From Choanephora cucurbitarum (lineage: Eukaryota > Mucoromycota > Mucoromycetes > Mucorales > Choanephoraceae), in assembly GCA_025331435.1 (NCBI GenBank), contig JAIWNI010000001.1, forward strand, positions 496,001 to 560,000: 64,000 nucleotides of DNA. The letters are read 5' to 3'. A model generated the notes under the pieces. It was not told where the DNA came from. It saw only the letters and a list, made by a program, of their open reading frames with translations, and searched no databases. Numbering within the stretch: the stretch's first letter is position 1; each line of letters opens with the position of its first letter. The translations under genes were made by a program, and so were the position numbers. This document shows positions 34,207 to 45,812 of this stretch, piece by piece.

Positions 34207-35866
34207 ATGCTTCTTGTGTATGCCATTGTGGCTGTGTTTTGCTTTAGTCAGCCAATTGCATCTGCATACGGTTATTTTGGTGATACACCATACCAGAATC
34301 AAACTTTCGCATCAACACCCCTTCAGATACAGCGAGACCTTGGTGCTAATGTGACCATTGATCAACTTATTTGGCCAACAATCGATTTATCCACCGCTTA
34401 TTTTGTTCGAGATTATTCTTCTATTCAGCTACATGGTATTCGCAGCTTGCTCCAAATGGGCTACAAGCGATTAGTGATTGATATCTATTGGTCCAAATCA
34501 GACTGGCAACTATGCCCTTTTCCTCTTAATTCAGTACCAGACAATTACACTTGCTCAACTAATGCAACCTTGAGTAATTTCATGTTCGCTGTCAACGATT
34601 ATCTGCTATCAACAGACCTCAACTATGCTCCTATGCAAACAGACCTTATTTTTATCGTTTTAAATCTACATCAGATAGACAATACAACAGCTGATGCCCA
34701 TCTGGCAAACATCATTACTCAATCAATAAGCCTACCTCGACTCTATACACCTGCCAATATGACTGCAGATCAATATGATCCTAATGCTTCGTTCTTTGCT
34801 AATCATAGCCAACCTTATTTTCCAATTAAGAAACTTCAGCCAGCCTCCTTGTGGCCTCAATGGCTCTATTTGATTCAAAATGAAGCGAGGTTACTTGTTG
34901 GGTTCGGCACTCAACCTTCTAATCAAACATCTTATCGCCTTACTTCTTCAGATAACAATACCATCTTCAGTTCTCAGCACACAATACTGTCTAATCCCCA
35001 AGTCTGTCCTCAAAATACATCTTGGGCATTTGTTTCTGATGCTAATCAAACACCATTCACTTATTCATCAGCAATCAAAGTAGTAAGTGTCTTTGTTTAG
35101 GTATATATATGTTAGAACTAATTTCATCAATAATAGACACAATGTGGCTATTCTCCTATCTTTTCGCACCAAAACTATTCAACATCAGAATCCATTAAAT
35201 CAGACGTTGACAGTGGTCATTTAGCAGACAACATATTATCAAGCATTTGGTCTTGGGATGTTAATGAACCAAATACAGCAAAGGTTAGCAAATGCGCCGC
35301 TATGATGCTAAGTAATGGCAGGTGGAGAGCAAGCGACTGTGCAAAGGAGTATAGAATAGCCTGTAGATTGCAAGATGATCCAGATGCCTGGCTTATTACG
35401 CAAGAGGCTTATAATTACGATCATTCTATTACAGCATGCCCAGCTGACTATACATTTGATGTACCTCGTATTCCAAGGCAGAACACATTATTGAAGCTTC
35501 TACTAGATCAACAAACAGATATACAGCAGGATAGAATATGGATCAATTTGAACTTGGCAGGAAGTAGAGAGCCTTGCTGGGTCATTGGACGGTACGGAAG
35601 CTGTTGGTGGACAGATGATGTAAATCTAGTTAATTTTATGTACCAGAAAACATACAGTTGACCACATTTCTCAATAGGATAAAGATGCGTTTTCAGGCCT
35701 AATACGAACTTCGATTGTAAGTGGTGTCATTGTACTTATTGTAGTATGCATCTTTATGTGGGTGAAGTGTGCAAGACTATGGCGAAATAGAAATTCAAAG
35801 ACCCGTAAAGCAGCTATCAAAGCTATGTTGGCTAAGAGAGACTATGTTACTATCCCTGTAAGTTGA
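34207..35866 (+). CDS. MTC6: Type I membrane protein, MTC6 family
   Basis: Fungal Mtc6 was found in a telomere-capping screen; its molecular role is unknown. A signal peptide (MLLVYAIVAVFCFSQPIASA) precedes a large luminal domain with IDQLIWPTIDLSTAYFVRDY and LLQMGYKRLVIDIYWSKSDW, both typical of the family, and about 15 N-glycosylation sequons. The C-terminal luminal part has MMLSNGRWRASDCAKEYRIA, resembling a C-type lectin core. One transmembrane segment (SIVSGVIVLIVVCIFMWV) and a basic cytosolic tail end the protein. Three or four exons. The end is either TIPVS (stop 35866) or, if a last intron is spliced, TIPA (stop near 35913). Length is about 525 residues. Confidence 0.82.
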
Positions 35867-36142
35867 TATATTTAGAGAAAAACAAAACAAGACTTATATC
35901 TCTTTTAAATAGGCATGATACCTTTAAAAAAATCACAGTTAATGCAAACATTGTAAATACGTTAATAGATGAAACTTTTTTTTTAGAATAAAGTATCTTT
36001 GGATATGATAAAGAATTATAATGTACATAGAAACAAAAAGAAAAAAAGAAGAAGAAGAAAGAGAAAGGTATTGAGACTTTGTCGAATTGATTGGTATGAG
36101 TACATTTCAAGAGAAATAGGAGGGGGTATAATCATACATGGC

Positions 36143-37887
36143 TTAGGCAGCACTAGCAGATGATACTATTTCTTGATGTTCGTCATCATCATCAGATTCA
36201 TCTTGTGTATTGAACAATTCTAGTTCATTTGCATATCTAAAACATATTGAATCTTAATATTTAGGTTCTTTCACTGTTCTGTCGTCACAATGCGCCCACA
36301 CAGAGAGAAAAAAATATTTACATAAGTGGTTCATCACTGTTGGATAATCTGTTCAAGTGAAGATATACATCTGTTCCGTAACTAGATAGGATAGATTAGT
36401 TGCTGCCTGAAAAGATAGTATAATCAATAGAACTTACCCTTCCATTGAGATCAGTTTCAAATCTCCACCAAAGTAGCGAGCATACTGAAAAGAAAAAAGG
36501 ATGTAAGACTTAAATGTTTGATATCATATGAATATTGATTGATCCTTACCAATCTCGATATGGGTAAACCATAACCGAAACCAGCCATAGGTGCTTTGAA
36601 ATCTGATTGACTGAAGTCTTCCTCCAATCCTTGTGCTTCAGCCGTTGTATACTATTCATTTCTCTCATTGATTAGTTTGAAAGTAAATACAAGATTAGTA
36701 TAAATTACCATATAAGTCCATGCAAGTGGGATGTTGGAACGAGGAATACCACCACCTTCATCAGAAATTTTAATAGTAATATCTTCTTTTCCGTGAGCAA
36801 TGATCAATCGAATAGGTGGATACTGGTCTTCATAATCAACGCCATAGCGCTCAACCACTGCCCGATAAGAGTTCTTGAGCAACTCAAACAGCATGTGATT
36901 TAGATGGGATGGAACGTACATAAACTCGATATCTCCTGGGCAAAACATGTGGACTTCAGGTGCACGATAAAGTCCATAATGTTCTTCACAAATAAATTTC
37001 GCATTGGCAATAGCATCTAATGCTACTTCACGAATATTGGTCTTTGTACAAATGACGCCTACATGGTTTTCTTGTCTTCGTCCCTTGTAGAGTGCTATAT
37101 GTTGCCCTATAAGCATACGGATACCGATACGTGATAGGTAGAATCGGTCCAGGAACTGTTGTACTTCTGTGTCAATCAAAGGAGAATTTAAATGTTCCTT
37201 GTACTCCAAAATTCCCTGAGCAACCGTAGTCACAACCGGATTATGTCTATGTTTGACTCTTTCGATTGTCTTGACAAAGGAGCTTGTGTAATCAACAATC
37301 TCTTGCGGGCATTCAATGTGTTCGGCATGACTATAATAGCGATGGCCTAGAGGTATAGAAGGGTGAAGACTATGTTGGTGTTTGTAGTTCTTGAGAGATG
37401 GATTAGGCACATTGTTGGGCAGATATCTCTCTGGTGATGATTTTGTCAAAAACTGCTGCTTCATTGCTTGAGTCATTTGAGGTGGTTTTAGTTCGATAAG
37501 GTCCTGGAACGATTGAGCGTACCAATCTTTTACTTTCTTTATAGATGGCATCTGGCTTAAGTTACGTGGTAACTCATCAAGTTCTTTTACTCGGTGTGCT
37601 AATCGGATAGGGAGTTCCTCTAACAAAATAAAAGATTTATAATGAGATTTATCAGAAACATAAGGCGAACGACAAAAGTGCTCTTACCATGCAAAAACTG
37701 ACTTGCTCTAAACAAAGTGCTTTGTGAAGGATTTTGCCCTGAGAGATAAAGAAGATGAATAACATGCTTTAGAGTCTATAGACGTTACATTACCAAACAT
37801 AACCATCTGTTTTAATGATACACCTGTCTGTGGGAATCGAGCAAAATGTCTTATTTTGTCATATAGCTGAGGAGATAATGAAGACAT
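36143..37887 (-). CDS. PDK: Mitochondrial pyruvate dehydrogenase kinase
   Basis: GHKL-fold kinase that phosphorylates and inactivates PDH E1-alpha. Start MSSLSPQLYDKIRHFARFPQ at 37887. The N-terminal helical domain has TGVSLKQMVMFG and SRIGIRMLIGQHIALYKG. The ATP site has the N box HMLFELLKNSYRAVVERYG, G1 ISDEGGGIPRS, and G2 AGFGYGLPISRLARYFGGD split by an intron. The C-terminus reads YGTDVYLHLNRLSNSDEPL and then an acidic tail. Seven exons, about 470 residues. The APMAGFGYGLPIS pattern fits PDK better than branched-chain kinase. The mitochondrial signal is not obvious, as in many fungal PDKs. Confidence 0.93.
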
Positions 37888-39120
37888 GAGTAAAAGAGAG
37901 TCAAATTTGAATACGTAAAGAAAAGGAGAGAGAGAAAAAGGACGGGAAGAAAGTTAATTTATATGCTTTTTTTTCTTTTTCACGTTGATTCACATGCGAT
38001 TGGTGCTTGCTGTTTTTACCCCGCATTTGAATAAATAATTATGAAATGCGAATTGTTAGGAAAATTGCGGCTTTAGAATTTGATGTTGTGCAAGCTATGT
38101 GTTCGAAAACTAATGTCAGTTGATTTTTTTGTGTAGAAAATAAGGTTGTCATCTGTCAATGATGTTTGCCTGAAACTTGCAAATTGATGCAATTAAACTT
38201 GAGAAAGAGAGAGATGCTGAAACATGAGAAGGTTAGATAATGGTGTTTATGCTTATTTTGTTAGTCATGTTCAATAAAGGAGAGATGATATCATACTGAA
38301 ACCTAAAGAAAATTCAGGGACAATGATAGACTTTTGTTGCTTGACTAACTCCTGCAGATACATACAGTATTTGGTAAAGAAAAAGATAAAGACTTGTCTG
38401 AATGGATTTTTGTGAGTCTTTTTTGCTTTTTTTTTCTCTGTTCAGATAAGAATACTAGCTAAGCATACAAGGAAACAAGACTGTCCATTTATTACTATAT
38501 GTGCATCACGAGAACAAGATATTGAGCTAATAAGAATTGATATGTCTCTTGCCACCTGGGTTTAACTAAGAGTAGGTGACAAGAAATCCACGGTTGATCT
38601 GCTCTCACTCTCTAAATGCAATTGAAGGACAGGGAGAACAAATCAAAACTTGCAACTTACTATCATTGTTTCCTATGAGTTAAAAGTTGCAGTAAACGAT
38701 GGAACAAAAGAGAATGAAATTCGGAAATGTCCTATTTTGCCCGGGAAAGAGACAAACAGATAGCAAAGAAAAGAACTATTCTTTCTCTCTTCAATTCTAT
38801 GGTTTCGTTGGATTGCTATCTTCAGCCATGCTCTGTTATTAAACATGACAGATAATAGTAAATACCGAGATCAAAGAAAATTGTAAACCAGAATTGATTC
38901 TAACATCTCTACAAATCGAAAACAATTAATCTCAAGTGCTGTACTAAAAGAAGAAAAGAGGCCAAATGTGTAAATAAAATCGATAAATGGAGAAAAAAAT
39001 GTATTGTTGTACAACCAAAGTCATTGTAAATTAATGATATTTTACGAAAATCAAGCCCTCTTTTTTTCCGAAATATATGCTCCTTTTAGTTGAGAAGCTA
39101 AAATCCGTACAGACCCGAAC
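37888..39120. other. Intergenic region upstream of PDK and downstream of GPI16
   Basis: AT-rich, no gene seen. The stretch at about 38500-38700 contains no recognisable element. Confidence 0.45.
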
Positions 39121-41084
39121 CTACTTGTTACACACAACGACGAAATTACGTATAAGTAGGTTAAAGACTGATCCAAAGAACAAAGCAATTACAGTGCAAG
39201 TTAATGTAATGACATTGTATGGCATACTGAAGTCTGGTGTAGGCAATCTTACAAGCAAAGTGTCTGTATAAATACGTTTGGGCTCTCCTTGTAGTCTAGT
39301 TTCGAAAAAAAATGGTCAATTGAATAACATTATGTCTCTCGTTCAGGTACTTACACAAGGCTTGATGTATCTGTGGGTATCCAGGCTGTAATAATAGCAG
39401 AACTAAACAAAGAATTTAGAGTCAACTTTCTCACGCTTTTTTGTTATTCCTTCCATTACCCAACATCAAAGCCTCTATTTGCGTCAGGGCGATGTTCTGT
39501 GTATTTGAGAAACACTTTGTCGAATTCCATAGAAAGGGTCACGGTTGAATTGGCGGGTATCAATAACTCGCATTCGATTGTTGTAGGTCTTCCACGATCA
39601 ATAGCAGGCTGGTAATACATTTTTTTGATTATAGAGTCATCTCCACCTTCTTCTATTTTCAATGTATGTAGGTAAACCTTGAGATACCAAGGAAGAGAAT
39701 CATAATAGATGACTGGTATCTCGCTAAACTGATTTCTGTTATGGATAGTCATCTTGAGACCACCACGCTCTTGACCGTAACCAGTGAAATAACGCTCTGC
39801 ATAAACCATAGGTTGAATAGGCTCAATAGCTAAGTTGTTTGTGAGCAAAAAAGAAGATGAGCTTTGTGTTTTACATGAAATCACTTACGATGATCAAAGC
39901 TATTCTGATTCCACTCCATGCGAATGTCTAATGGTTGTGACAGATGATATACCATCGATTGGTCTAACTGTTGATCTGGACTTGGCTTTAACTCGTAGTT
40001 ATCACCTGCATTTTCTAGATCAACTAGAATTCGGCTTTGACCAGCTAATGGACAAGCATGTTTTAATTCTCGATCAAAAATAGATACAAGAGACCAATCT
40101 CTACGGCCTGTATCTCTTACAGGATCTATGACAGATGTCACTGTTTGTTTGAGTTCTAATTGACGTTGAGTACAAGACTCATCCTTTTTTTGAAGGAAGG
40201 AATCAGTTTGGTTGATACAGTATTCAAAAACTAGCTTACGAGACAAATAGACTTTGCATGAATGGCCATTGAATGGAAATTGGAATTGTAGATTCTGTGA
40301 GGGTTTAACAATGTAGAAATACCAGACTATACTAGAGGCATCAGCGTCAAAATAACACGTATATGTCTTTTTTTGGGGCCATCTTACTTTTGATTTGCAT
40401 GGCAACAGTTTGATCCAAGGCGTCAAATTCTCTGTACAGACATTTTCATGAGGCAATGAGCCGTAACGTAATCGTCCATCTCTAATTGCTTCTGACTGAA
40501 ATGATAGTCGAGGCTCTGTCGTGATTGTCTGATCGATAAAGTTGAGTGAAGCACAAAATAAACCAGAAAGAGTATTGGTCAATGCCTTCCATTGATCATC
40601 TATGCTTTTTTAACGATATCAATAAAAGAAAGGCTGCTTTAGATTCTTATTTTCTTTACTCTGTCGATCCTTTAAGCCATGCCCATAACTCGACACCTGT
40701 GCCTGCTGATAAAGTAGGTGGATAGGCCCATTCTTCATAATTCCATCTACCCTGAGTGAAAGATAGGTGCATTTCACCTACACCAAAGGATTGAAGTATT
40801 TCACCAATCGCTTTTGGGTATAAACCATAATCAGATACTAGATAGAAAAGGAGGTTATGCATTTATCAGATAGAAAGAGAGAGGAAATAATGGTTACATG
40901 GAGCATTAGGTTGTGTATGAGCATTGACTATTGTGTTGAACTCGAAGTGAGCAAGTAACTTTCCATCTGGTAAGTTACGCAAACTCAGATCTTCTGTATA
41001 TACTTCAGAAACGCGATCAGATAGTTGAGCCTGACCAAGGCTTAAGCAACATATGCTGATAACAGAAAATAAGAAAGTACGCAT
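39121..41084 (-). CDS. GPI16: GPI transamidase subunit GPI16/PIG-T
   Basis: ER complex subunit that attaches GPI anchors to proteins. Signal peptide [19 protein letters not shown] (start 41084). The hallmark segment [20 protein letters not shown], then [20 protein letters not shown], comes early. Later parts are [39 protein letters not shown] and [20 protein letters not shown]. Two small 3' exons, joined at DVG|SAIIT and SSLV|LQGE, complete the luminal domain and a single transmembrane segment ending [13 protein letters not shown]. About 555 residues. It shares a 133-bp divergent promoter with the TBC1D20-type gene. Confidence 0.93.
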
Positions 41085-41217
41085 AAACACGACAGAAAAG
41101 AAAAAGAGTCTCCCTTTTATTTTTTGAAAAAGGATATAGCTTGTGACCGCACTCTGCATATATTTTGTATGAGATTCTTTTTTTATTCTTTCTTTTCGTT
41201 TCTTTTACTTTATCAAC
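41085..41217. promoter_or_regulatory. 133-bp bidirectional promoter, GPI16/TBC1D20
   Basis: All that separates two opposite ATG codons, so both leaders and core promoters must fit here. T-rich on one side (41168-41210) and A-rich on the other. No clear TATA box. Confidence 0.6.
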
Positions 41218-42899
41218 ATGAAACGCAAACAAAAACAGAAACGAAAGCAGGCAAAGAAAAAGACAGGACATTACAGCTACAAGGATAGTCCTGCACATGA
41301 AAACGAGGCGTTTCAAATCACCTTTAAAATAAATCAAGCTCTAAAGACCGAAAACTTTAGCTTGTTACGTGAGATTGGCCGAGAATCTGGATTTCATAGT
41401 GATGCTATAAGAAGAAGAGTATGGTAAATTAAGATTATCATGCTTAGTAACGATAAAAGGAGGTCATAGATTAAATCACGATAGGCCATTTCTATTGCAT
41501 TGCACGGATTATGAAATGGATAAAGTGGTTGAAGGCTCTTTAGAAGGTAAAGTATATGCTAACCTATCTGTGTTACCATGCTAAAGTTTTTTTTTTAAGT
41601 GCCTCACAAAGACGAGAGTCAAGTGAAATTAGATGTTGTTCGCTCGTTCAATTCATTTCCTAAAAGTAAGCAAAAAGGTAAATTATCAGGACATAGACTA
41701 ATATTGCTTAGACATTGATGATCAAGAAAAAGAGAAGCTTCAGGCACAACTGGATCAAGTCATTACTCATGTCTTACGATCTTATCCATCATTGCATTAC
41801 TACCAGGTCACTTAACAATACACAAAATGACCCAAGGCATCCATCTCATTTCTAGTTTAGGGATTTCATGATATCTGTTGTGTCTTCATTCTATTGTTTG
41901 GGGTGAAATATGCCTGCAAACTGATGGAATCTGTGGCCTTATTTTATTTGAGATATCCTTTTTTTTGTTACTTTGAAACTCTCTTTTATTTAGAAACTAA
42001 GATCATCCTTAACTCTGTTTATGTGTTTTACAGATGAGATGTTTATGAACATGGAACCAGTATTGAAGCAGCTAACAATTTTGGATACATTGATTCGTTT
42101 AAAGGATCAAGAACTTCATGCTTTTATATCCGAGTAAGTCTTTGACAAAGGTATATTGGCCTTCTTGTAGACTCACGAATGCGGTAAACATTAGGGCAGG
42201 CGTATTACCTTACTACAGTCTGTCTTGGGTTATTACTTGGTGTAGTCATGACCTGGACGATATAGAGAAACTCACAAGATTGTTTGATCTGTTTTTGTGC
42301 TCAAATCCTTTCATGCCTGTCTATTTTGCTGCTGCTGTTGTGTTGTCCAGGAGGGATCAAGTACTTGCTTTGCCATGCGATACCAGCACAATTCATAGCT
42401 TCTTGACTAAATTACCAAAAGACATAGATGTTCATTCACTCTGTCAAATAGCTTGTGAATTGGAAGTCGAGTATTCTGTATACGATGTTCAGTGCCTTAG
42501 TCAGGTCCCATTGGATCAAGAATCGGCTGTCAATCGATATACGCATGATTGGATACCCATAGATAACCTGGATGATCTCAATCATTTAGTTCAAGACCAA
42601 ATTATTCCTATATTGAAAGATCAGCACAATCGAACACCCATTGAACTTTCTTCACCCAAGCTTAAAGAAAAGCAAGAAGATAACCCATCTGATGTTGTCT
42701 TGGCCAAATTACGTTCGTGGGCCACTAAGGATATTGCACTCTATACACTATTTACAGTGAGTGCAGGTGTAGGTCTCTTGGCTATTGTCATGTCAAACAC
42801 CGACATAGTTAGGTAAGAAAAAAATTCAATCGTTTATTCATATCTATTGAACATATCATAAATAACAATTATAGGGAATGGTTGACAAGTGGAATTTAA
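41218..42899 (+). CDS. GYP8: TBC-domain RabGAP, TBC1D20/GYP8 type
   Basis: GTPase-activating protein for Rab1-like GTPases at the ER. A basic N-terminus is followed by LLREIGRESGFHSDAIRRRV, VPHKDESQVKLDVVRSF with the Arg finger, LRSYPSLHYYQ|GFHDI with the Gln finger, YLRDEMFMNMEPVLKQL, YYSLSWVITWCSHDLDD and LFDLFLCSNPFMPVYFAAAV. The order follows human TBC1D20. A C-terminal hydrophobic segment (YTLFTVSAGVGLLAIVMS) is a likely tail anchor. Eight exons; one intron (41953-42031) is of the AT-AC U12 type. The first intron joins TG to A, giving TGA where TGG (Trp of the VW motif) is expected, so this base may be an error or a real nonsense change. Confidence 0.88.
41953..42031 (+). other. U12-type (minor spliceosome) AT-AC intron
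   Basis: The 5' end is ATATCCTTT, the exact U12 AT-AC donor consensus. ATCCTTAAC at 42005-42013 matches the U12 branch site (TTCCTTAAC) and lies about 19 nt from the 3' end TTTTAC. Removing 41953-42031 (79 nt) joins TTG AG|A GAT GAG and yields YLRDEM, which matches the LRD of TBC1D20. Ending two bases later at CAG would give AGA TGA, a stop. No GT donor fits this junction. Confidence 0.88.
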
Positions 42900-43208
42900 C
42901 TAATTAATTTTCATGTATAATAAAAAGAAAAGTACCTATCTTCATTAGCAGATAGATTTTGAAAGAAATAGAGAGTATATGAGGAGATGTGTGTATGTTG
43001 TGTATGTTGTGTATGTGTATGTGTGTATATCAATTGTGTATGCCTTTTTTTTATAAGAAATCGCTAATGTGAGGAATTGTAAAATCAATACAAATCCATT
43101 CTATGTATGCGAGAAGAGAAGAAACCGATATAGAGACGGGGAATGGATGGGGGAAGAAAGGGGAGATGTACAATAGTACTGGGTTGATTCATGCTGATTA
43201 AATTGCTT
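42900..43208. other. Convergent 3' flank with a TG-rich repeat
   Basis: Between the TBC1D20-type and methyltransferase stops. A GTGTATGTT-like TG-rich repeat occupies about 42988-43030; the rest is AT-rich with no gene. Confidence 0.6.
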
Positions 43209-44655
43209 TTACAAAGGCTTTCTTCCTACTGTAGAAGTAAAGGACCAGATACAGGCAGGCTTTTTCCTGAGTTCAACATCTAAACGCTCCAAAAATGTGC
43301 CATAGTGCTCATGGGGAACGCCTAAATGGTCAGCCAAATAAGGTTGGGCACTTTTGCAGACCATTTTTAGGTTCCACAAGAATTCTTTGCTTAAACTCTC
43401 TGATCTGCCTATTTAAGTTTATATAAGCTTTTCTTTCTTTCGTATTGATCTTGGGCATAAAACAATCTTACTTAAATCAACATGCTTTCTTTCATGTTGG
43501 ACCACTTCGAATCCTACTTTTTCAATGTACTTCTCGATGTGTTTATCAATTGAAGGATCTTGACCATTTGCTACCATTTTATCAACAACTAATAATCAAA
43601 ACGGAGATTGAATCAGTAAAATGATAATTGACAACAGAACAAAAAAAAATTTTTTAATCAAAAAAAAAAGAGATGAAAGAATAACTTACATGCTTTACCA
43701 ACGTATTTGAAGAATTCGTTTCCTTCATTCTGATTAAAGAAAAAGACGGTTTATCATTTCATTGCCTATACAATCACTAATCGCCTAACTTACCAATATA
43801 CTGGGTTCCTTTGAAAAGATCAATCCACCTGGCTTGAGCACGCGATAGATTTCTTTTAGCACAGGTAGCCATTCTTCGGATCGAAGAGCCAGATTGAAAA
43901 ATCGAAAATGAACAGCGTCAAATGAATCGTTAGGAAATGAAATGCCGTCTAGTACATTGTTCAGTTTGAATGACACATTAGAAGGTCGAATGTCGCTTGG
44001 AAAGATATCGATCATATCGATACCCACAAGTTCACTATTAGGCAATTCAGTAGCTACATCCTAGTCATTTTATCAGTATCATTCTATTCCCCGCTATCAT
44101 GTACACATGCCATATATTTATATTTAATTCTCAATTAAAATGACTTACCATAATCCATGTTCCTGGACCGCAACCAATATCGAGGATTCTGGCCGGAGCA
44201 TCGAGTGAGAAATATCTTTCAACTGTATCTCTAGGCACATTTCTAAACTAGAGCATTAGGGTCATCATACACACACACACATATGTATTTTTCCTCTTTT
44301 ACCCATTAAATAGTGCTTTGACTGCAAAATGTTCCTGTTAAAAGGGGGAAAGAGACACAATGATTGGAGGAGAAATATTTAGCCTTCTTTCTTTCTAGTT
44401 CTGGCATGTTGAGTTACTTACTCCAACAAGACGATCTTGTTCCTCATCGTCAATAGGAAACCAATAGACTGACTTTGTGTCATTATGAAACTCTCTTCCA
44501 GCCTTGACAATCCTCTCAGATGTCGTTTGAGTATGTTGATCAGGTGAGTTTTGGTTAATCTCGAGATTAGCACTGGGCTTCCGAGGACTCATGGTTTTCA
44601 ATGATCCTTTCTTTTTGTAGCTATGGCCACTATTGGTAGAGACACTTGAACCCAT
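43209..44655 (-). CDS. Class I SAM-dependent methyltransferase, putatively myristoylated
   Basis: Start MGSSVSTNSGHSYKKKGS at 44655: Gly2 and Ser6 plus a basic patch fit an N-myristoylation signal. The domain begins SVYWFPIDDEEQDRLVGEHF, then motif I ILDIGCGPGTWIMDVA, motif II LVGIDMIDIFP, SFDAVHFRFFNLAL and VLKEIYRVLKPGGLIFSKEP. The C-terminal exons read HIEKYIEKVGFEVVQHERKH and KPACIWSFTSTVGRKPL. About 345 residues, eight exons. The fold is certain; the substrate is not. It resembles fungal LaeA/UbiE-like methyltransferases that have expanded in Mucoromycota. Confidence 0.85.
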
Positions 44656-45812
44656 ATTGTAAAGACTGATAAAAGAGAAAAGAGCAAAGAAAATATATTT
44701 AATCTCACAAATTAAAAAAAGAAGAAGAAGAAAGGAAAGCAACTCTTATTCTATCTTTAAGCCGGGATTTGAAAACACCAATGCTTAGGTTCAGCATGAA
44801 AGAGACATGACATTTTATCAACAAAAGGTGTGACAAAGTCTCTTTTTTTGTCATTTCCCGACAAACAGTGACCAAGTAACACAAGTCTTTTTTTGTGGTT
44901 TGAGCTCAGTTGTTTATTATTTTGATATACACACATTAACATGCTGTTGTCTTTCTAAAAACAATAAAGAGTCAAACCATACAATTCATTCAGAAAAAGA
45001 AGGTGCAAAGGCTGTTAATGAAGCATTTTCAATTTGCTCTATAACCAAGGCCATGAGGAGTCTAACTAATGCTTATTGTAAGCCATAAAAGGCTTGGTGA
45101 ACAGTACACCAATGACAGCAAAAAGTTATCTACATCTTAATGCGGTTTCAGCAGACACTATCGACGTGTGTAGAGTTACTGTTTGGTCTAAAGAACCATA
45201 GTAGGCTATTCCTCTCTCTTTTTTTTTTAGATGTAAGCTCAATTCATATAGAAAGAAAGCTCAATAATTAAGAGAAAAGCTTAACACCTTTGATGGTTGA
45301 CAAATTTAAACCTATAGTGTGAACAAGATTCTCTTCTTTATGCTTATGTCATACTATATATGAAATTAAATATTAAAGTGACATGAAGCATGTTTCTTTT
45401 AGGTAGTCTTTTCTTCTATTTGTCTTGAGTAACCAATAGCTTAAAGTAAGAAGCGTTGCATTAGCTACTGGAAGAGTGTTCCTGAGAGAGAATTGCGAAT
45501 GCTTCATGATGTCAGGCTGTCTGTCGTTTGTCGAGTGTGCTTACTATTTTTGAAAGTCGATATTCAACCAAAAAAGAAAAAGTGACTCACTCTCCCCCTT
45601 TCCAATTAAACCTCACCTTCTGGAAACCCATATATGCCTAAAATATCCCAATAGCCCATGTCTCCCAATTGATGTAGTACCAATGCAACGCACATGCATT
45701 CCCCCACCTCTTATTTCACACATGGTTGCCATTGTCCTATTTGACCTTATCTCGATGTACATACAAAATTAACCTTTGAATACTCCGATCTTGTATTTGT
45801 AGACAAAGTTTA
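44656..45812. other. Intergenic region between the methyltransferase and NMA1
   Basis: Short frames at 44757-44942 (-) and 44900-45088 have no support. A C-rich stretch at 45593-45720 stands out in base composition but has no long ORF. One TGACTCA site lies near 45585. Confidence 0.45.
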
